From contig JAUJNI010000001.1 of NCBI GenBank assembly GCA_030446465.1, positions 21,016 through 85,015 of the forward strand: DNA of 64,000 nucleotides, read 5' to 3'. This DNA is from Actinomycetota bacterium. Its GTDB lineage: Bacteria > Actinomycetota > CADDZG01 > WHSQ01. The notes beneath the pieces are model-generated. The model was not told the DNA's origin. It saw nothing but the letters and a program-made list of their open reading frames with translations, and ran no database searches. Positions 60,020-64,000 of this stretch are shown here, in pieces; positions within the stretch are counted from its first letter, which is position 1; the number at the start of each line of letters is the position of its first letter. The position numbers were made by a program, and so were the translations under genes.

Positions 60020-61009
60020 TTGCCACACCACGTGAGCATCTCCGTTCAACGACCCGACAAAGAAGCACCTGCGTGGCTGGTGTGGGCCGCGCTCGGCGTG
60101 GTCTACGTCGTGTGGGGCTCCACCTATCTGGCAATCCGGGTGACCGTGGAGACGCTTCCTCCGCTGCTTGCTGGGGGAGTCAGATTCCTTCTCGCCGGCC
60201 CCCTTATGTACGCGTGGCTGCGCATGCGTCGGGGACCACAGGGAGTCAGCGTCACCGCCTCTGAGCTCCGCGCTTGTGCGGCGGTCGGCACCGCGCTGCT
60301 TCTCGGCGGCAACGGTTTGGTGATGATCGCCGAGCAACGGGTGCCGTCCGGGCTCGCAGCCTTGATCATCGCTTCGACCCCTTTGTGGATCGTGGTGCTG
60401 AGGCTGCTGTTCGGCGACACGGTCAAGAGGGCGACCCTCGTCGGGGTGATCGCGGGCTTCATCGGGGTTGGGATCCTCGCCTTGCCGGGGGCAGGAGGGG
60501 AAGGAGTGTCTCTCGGTGGCGTCTTGCTGCTTCTGGCGGCGTCGGGCTCCTGGGGGAGTGGATCTTTCTTTTCCAAGCGGTTGCCCCTTCCGGAAGACCC
60601 CTTTGTCTCGACCACGATGCAAATGATCTGCGGAGGAGCGGTCCTCACGATCGCTGGGGTCCTTTCTGGCGAGGCGTCGAATATCGACATCGGCTCTTTC
60701 TCCGCGGCGTCGATGTGGGCCCTCGCATACCTCGTCACCATTGGATCGCTGCTTGCGTTCACCGCCTACACGTGGGTTCTCCAGCACGCGCCGATCTCCA
60801 AAGTGGCCACCTACGCGTACGTCAACCCGGTGATCGCGGTGTTTCTCGGGTGGGCGATCCTGTCCGAGGACATCACTCCGACCATCGCCCTCGGTGCTTT
60901 GGTGATCGTGGCCTCGGTCGCGTTCATCGTTCGCCAGGAGGCAGCTCCTAAGGCACCAGAGTTAGCAGACCCAGCTCCCCAGCCGGCGCTGTCCGTCGAC
61001 CGGGCCTAG
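60020..61009 (+). CDS. EamA/DMT-family transporter (second)
   Basis: 329 residues from TTG 60020; GTG 60032 is equally possible since neither has a good ribosome site. Ten helices in two EamA repeats; ALGVVYVVWGSTYLAIRVTVETLPPLLAGGVRFLLAG (core VVWGSTYLAIRV) is characteristic of the YdcZ/RhaT-type subgroup. APISKVATYAYVNPVIAVFLGW is the second repeat. Substrate unknown. Its stop touches the stop of the opposing HAD gene (4-nt overlap). Confidence 0.9.
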   Translation: MPHHVSISVQRPDKEAPAWLVWAALGVVYVVWGSTYLAIRVTVETLPPLLAGGVRFLLAGPLMYAWLRMRRGPQGVSVTASELRACAAVGTALLLGGNGLVMIAEQRVPSGLAALIIASTPLWIVVLRLLFGDTVKRATLVGVIAGFIGVGILALPGAGGEGVSLGGVLLLLAASGSWGSGSFFSKRLPLPEDPFVSTTMQMICGGAVLTIAGVLSGEASNIDIGSFSAASMWALAYLVTIGSLLAFTAYTWVLQHAPISKVATYAYVNPVIAVFLGWAILSEDITPTIALGALVIVASVAFIVRQEAAPKAPELADPAPQPALSVDRA

Positions 61010-61869
61010 CACCGGCTTCCAGAGCCAACGGGCGCTCCGGTGGCCGGCGGAGCCACCCGACGAGGCTCACCCACTGTTTCCCGGGACCTTCTCTGGAGCC
61101 ACCAAGCGAGGGCCGCGGCACCGGCGAGGCCCCCGGCTCCGGCGGCCGCGAGCGGGCCCGGGGCGGCGGCAGGACGTCTGATCGTGGGCAGCCGCTGGCG
61201 CAGCGACACCGGGTTCCTGAACGACTCGATGCGCCATCCTCGCTCTACTGCAACGCGCCGCAGCTCCTTGTCGGGATTCACCGCCACCGGGTTGCCGACG
61301 ACCTCGAGCAGGGGCAGATCGGTAGCCCGAGTCCGAGTAAGCAAACGACCCGGCGAGGTCGATATCTTTGGCGACGGCAAGCTCCTTGATGGCTTCCGGC
61401 TTGTTCACTCCGTAGCAATAGAAGTCCAGCTCGCCGGTGTAGCGACCGTCGACGATCCTGGGCCGCGTGGCGATGTAGGTGTCGATCCGAAGCATGGTCG
61501 CCAGGGGCTCGACGATCTCTTCGGGCGACGATGAGACGATGCAGATCAACCGTCCTGCGGCGCTGTGGTCGTGGATCAGCTCGAGCGCCTCTGCGTAGAT
61601 GAGGGGCGAGATAACCTCCTCCAACACCTCTGCCACGATGTCGCGCACACGCTCCTTGTCCCACCCCTCGGTCAGCCTCAAGGCTTGAAGCCGAACCCGC
61701 TCCATCTTCGCCTCGTCGGCCCCCATGAGTTGGAACACGAGCTGTGCATAGGCTGCCTTCAGGAGTAGCGAGCGGCTGATCAAACCCTCACGAAAGAAGG
61801 ACCGGCCGAGCGCGAGGGGGCCCGATCGGGCGAGAGGGTCTTGTCCAGGTCGAAAAAGGCTGCCTCCAT
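61006..61869 (-). pseudogene. HAD-IB-type phosphatase (SerB1-like) with two compensating frameshifts
   Basis: Three reading frames spell one protein. Frame 1 from ATG 61869: MEAAFFDLDKTL with the catalytic DxD. One base is missing near 61830-61836; frame 2 then gives ARSGPLALGRSFFREGLISRS ... YSDSG (core LALGRSFFREGL). One base too many near 61321-61330; frame 3 gives TDLPLLEVVGNPVAVNPDKEL (core TDLPLLEVVGNPVAVNP) to the stop at 61006. The C-terminus has a membrane helix (AGGLAGAAALAWW), as in Rv0505c-like proteins. Conservation across all parts indicates recent damage or an assembly error. Confidence 0.8.
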
Positions 61870-61990
61870 CACTTCGATTGTCGCGGGCTGCGCCCGGCCC
61901 GGCCACCGCTGACTGTGGTGCCGATATGTCGCGCAACGCATGGTGGCGGGTGCCACAGCCCTGGCTCCGAGGCCGCAGCAGGATGCCGGG

Positions 61991-62884
61991 GTGACCGGAC
62001 TCAAAGTCGCCGTCGTGACTCACGACGAAGCAATGAAGTTGGAAGTGGCGCGAGCCTTTGACAGTGCGCCGGCGTCCTGGGCGATAACGCTTCACGACTC
62101 ACCCCCGGGCGATGCGGACGTGCTGGTCTTTGGGCCGGACGTCCAAGCAGGCGGTGGCATCGTGTTCGACCCGCTCCAACCGTCAGCGGTCGTACAGTCG
62201 GTCGCGGCCCAGGCCGAGCGATCCCGCTCGACCGCCATTGTCGTCACGAGCGCAAGCGGAGGCACCGGGGTCACCACGCTGGCCCTTCACCTCGCCGCTG
62301 CGACTGCAGAATGGTCGAAGACCTGCTTCGTCGACGCCGATGTCCTCTCGGGTGCTGCCCTGAGGCTTCATCTCGAGGAAGGCGCCCATCGCACATGGGC
62401 GGACCTCGAAGAAGACGAGGACCTGCTGAAGACTGCCCTGCCGCTGCCCCACGGGTTCAGGGCTCTGTTTGCGCCTCAGTCGTGGGCGGGCGATCCGTTC
62501 GGCCATGCGGTGACTCGAGCGCAGGCCCGCTTCGAGACGGTGGTCATCGACGCGCCGTTCTCTTGCCCGTGGCCCCTCGTGCCCGAAGGCGCCGCCACGG
62601 GAGTCCTCGTTATGAGTCCCACGCTCCCGTCCGCTCACAGGACGCGCGCCTTCCTGGACGAGCACTGCTCCACCATGTGGGCGGTTGTGTGCAACCGGCT
62701 GGGCCCCGGAGGTGAGATGACTCGCACGGAGCTCGAGAGGATCGTGGAGCACAGGATCGGCCTGGAGCTTCCCTGCACCCCTGCCCTGCGCGACGCCGAG
62801 GACGAGGGCAAGCTTCTGGGCCTCCGCGTGAGCCGCTATTCGCGCCGGGTGGTGCAGCTGGCACGGGCGTTGCGTTCCCCATGA
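61991..62884 (+). CDS. CpaE-like ATPase of the Flp/Tad pilus cluster
   Basis: 297 residues from GTG 61991. N-terminal receiver-like or atypical domain (about 1-95), then a MinD/ParA-like ATPase. The P-loop region reads VVTSASGGTGVTTLALHL with the K of the deviant Walker A replaced (GGTGVTT), VFVDADVLSGA and TVVIDAPFSCPW the switch regions. CpaE/TadZ proteins set the position of the pilus machinery. Overlaps the CpaF gene by 4 nt. Confidence 0.82.
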   Translation: MTGLKVAVVTHDEAMKLEVARAFDSAPASWAITLHDSPPGDADVLVFGPDVQAGGGIVFDPLQPSAVVQSVAAQAERSRSTAIVVTSASGGTGVTTLALHLAAATAEWSKTCFVDADVLSGAALRLHLEEGAHRTWADLEEDEDLLKTALPLPHGFRALFAPQSWAGDPFGHAVTRAQARFETVVIDAPFSCPWPLVPEGAATGVLVMSPTLPSAHRTRAFLDEHCSTMWAVVCNRLGPGGEMTRTELERIVEHRIGLELPCTPALRDAEDEGKLLGLRVSRYSRRVVQLARALRSP

Positions 62885-63921
62885 AACCGGAGCTGTTCGA
62901 CCTGGTGCTCGAGCGGGACGACCTCGCGGAGCTCGATCCGGCCGCCAGAAGACTTGCCTTGAGGGACGTTCTGGCGCCGTCGGTCGACCATGCTGTCCTG
63001 GCCGACGCAGTTGCCGAGATGGCCGATGCGATCGACGGCTACGGGCCGCTCACCTGCTTCATGCGCGACGACGACATCACCGACGTGCTTGTCAATGGGA
63101 CCGAACCGGTATGGGTGGAGCGAGCCGGGGCGCTCCAGAAGACCCACGTCTCGTTCTCCTCCCGGGAGGAGCTGCTGGCTTTCACAGAGCGGATGGTCGG
63201 CTTTGCCGGCGGGCGGGTGGATGTCTCCAAGCCGATTGCCGACGCTCGGCTGAGGGATGGCTCCCGCCTTCATGTCGTGCTGCCGCCGATCGCGCCGGCA
63301 GGGCCGCTGATCTCCATTCGCAGGTTCGGTCGTAGACGTTTGGGCATCGACGATCTCGTCGCTCGCGGCTTCATCGATGATCTGCGGGCAGAGGAGCTCG
63401 TCGGCTGCGTGCACCGGCGGGCGAGCATAGCCATCAGCGGCGCCACCGGCACCGGTAAGACGACGTTGTTGAACGCGCTCCTCGGTCATGTCGGCCCCGA
63501 CGAGAGAGTGGTGTGTGTGGAGGAGGTCGCCGAGCTACAGCCAGGCTGTCCTCATGCCGTCTCACTTCTGTCTAGAGGGTGCAACGTCGAGGGCGTCGGC
63601 GAGCTCGATCTTGCGTCTCTGGTGCGAGCGGCTCTGAGAATGAGACCCGACCGCATCGTCGTTGGAGAGGTGCGGGGGCCGGAAGCCCTTGCTGCGTTAG
63701 GCGCGATGGCCACCGGCCACGAAGGCTCGATGGTTACGATCCATGCTCGTTCGCCCGCAGATGCGCTCGACCGGCTGGTGATGCTTGGGCTTCAGGCGTC
63801 CTCGGGCGCCTCCGAGGCGTCGCTCGAGCGCCAGGTGCGAAGAGCGATCGACGTGGTCGTGCAACTGGAGCGCGACGACCGAGGAGCGCGGCGGGTTTCG
63901 GCAATCGCCGAGATCGGTTGA
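62881..63921 (+). CDS. CpaF/TadA-family secretion ATPase
   Basis: 346 residues. N-terminal helical domain about 1-110, then the VirB11-like ATPase: ISIRRFGRRRLGIDDL, Walker A GATGTGKTTLLNALL, RMRPDRIVVGEVRGPEALAALGAMATGHEGSMVTIHA (core RPDRIVVGEVRG) with Asp and Glu boxes and the GHEGS motif. It powers Flp pilus assembly or type II-like secretion. ATGA overlap with cpaE, TTGA overlap with tadB-like gene. Confidence 0.93.
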   Translation: MKPELFDLVLERDDLAELDPAARRLALRDVLAPSVDHAVLADAVAEMADAIDGYGPLTCFMRDDDITDVLVNGTEPVWVERAGALQKTHVSFSSREELLAFTERMVGFAGGRVDVSKPIADARLRDGSRLHVVLPPIAPAGPLISIRRFGRRRLGIDDLVARGFIDDLRAEELVGCVHRRASIAISGATGTGKTTLLNALLGHVGPDERVVCVEEVAELQPGCPHAVSLLSRGCNVEGVGELDLASLVRAALRMRPDRIVVGEVRGPEALAALGAMATGHEGSMVTIHARSPADALDRLVMLGLQASSGASEASLERQVRRAIDVVVQLERDDRGARRVSAIAEIG

Positions 63922-64000
63922 CCCCCTTCGCATGGCGGCGGCGCCATAAAGATCTCGTTGGAGCACTTCCACTGGCGCTGCGGGGGTTGGCGTCGCTGTT
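63918..64000 (+). CDS. TadB-like pilus assembly protein, N-terminal part (cut by window edge)
   Basis: TTG at 63918 overlaps the stop of the CpaF gene. The 27 complete codons read WRRRHKDLVGALPLALRGLA after a short leader, resembling the start of the conserved type II secretion F domain in TadB/TadC proteins. The rest lies beyond the window. Position behind cpaF is the normal place for tadB. Confidence 0.5.
   Translation, partial: MTPFAWRRRHKDLVGALPLALRGLASL

Noticed and set aside
58994-60787. A 597-codon minus-strand frame over the sigma, ogt and EamA genes
   Set aside because: Shadow frame typical of GC-rich DNA: highly charged, no domain, and both sense genes are certain.
1-64000. CRISPR arrays, prophage, insertion sequences, rRNA
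   Set aside because: No regularly spaced repeats, transposase, integrase or phage genes were seen, and only one tRNA was recognised.

Overview
The window is about 64 kb of GC-rich, gene-dense chromosome from an actinobacterium. The support is two WhiB regulators, a PAC2 protein, paired ArsA-type ATPases, an F420-type luciferase-like oxidoreductase, a SigE-family ECF sigma factor, PhoP-type PHO boxes with an 11-nt period, and many GTG/TTG starts with 1-4 nt start/stop overlaps. No phage, insertion sequence, CRISPR or rRNA was seen, and no gene-free stretch exceeds about 300 bases. The species cannot be named from this; an uncultured, deep-branching actinobacterium is a reasonable guess.

Layout. 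0-5.6 kb: partial metallophosphoesterase, SpoIIE phosphatase plus STAS antagonist, PhoX-type phosphatase behind a PHO box, secreted EEP-fold hydrolase, WhiB. 5.6-11.5 kb: sdhC-like and PNPOx-like genes, then a polyphosphate operon (PPK1, CYTH-CHAD, NUDIX-phosphatase) behind a second PHO box. 11.5-21 kb: ArsA pair, NfeD-slipin-YibE/F, Zur-like regulator with ZIP transporter and a palindromic operator, MFS transporter, GCS2 ligase. 21-26 kb: selB, fdhD, selA and a response regulator. 26-38.5 kb: M15 peptidase, lipoprotein, membrane methyltransferase, CsbD, second WhiB, F420-type enzyme, prenyl synthase, a phasin-like protein next to a TetR regulator, a GT4 glycosyltransferase, PAC2 and a SigH-like sigma factor. 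38.7-41.3 kb: tRNA-Sec and a selenoprotein. 41.3-49.8 kb: SGNH lipoprotein, ABC exporter, ECF sigma with membrane partner, small membrane proteins, AI-2E-type permease, SRPBCC protein. 49.8-60 kb: BtuF-like protein, proline-rich membrane protein, transporters, radical SAM gene with a duplicated 5' fragment, DgcA/DgcN pair, ECF sigma plus alkyltransferase. 60-64 kb: a doubly frameshifted HAD phosphatase and the start of a Flp/Tad pilus cluster.

The most notable result is a complete selenocysteine circuit. tRNA-Sec (anticodon TCA), SelA and SelB are all present. A DCC-family thiol-disulfide oxidoreductase at 40823-41272 has an in-frame TGA exactly where the first cysteine of its CxxC motif belongs, making it UxxC. 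A compact hairpin with a GGU loop follows at the distance expected for a bacterial SECIS. A conventional gene caller would split this gene in two. Second is a pair of roughly 60-nt intergenic hairpins, 10 kb apart and in opposite orientation, whose inner sequence is conserved while the stem arms differ in a compensated way.

Other regulation visible in the sequence includes PHO boxes before phoX and ppk1, a 9-1-9 palindrome before the Zur-like gene, and helically phased TGCTAGCA-like repeats before the phasin-like gene.
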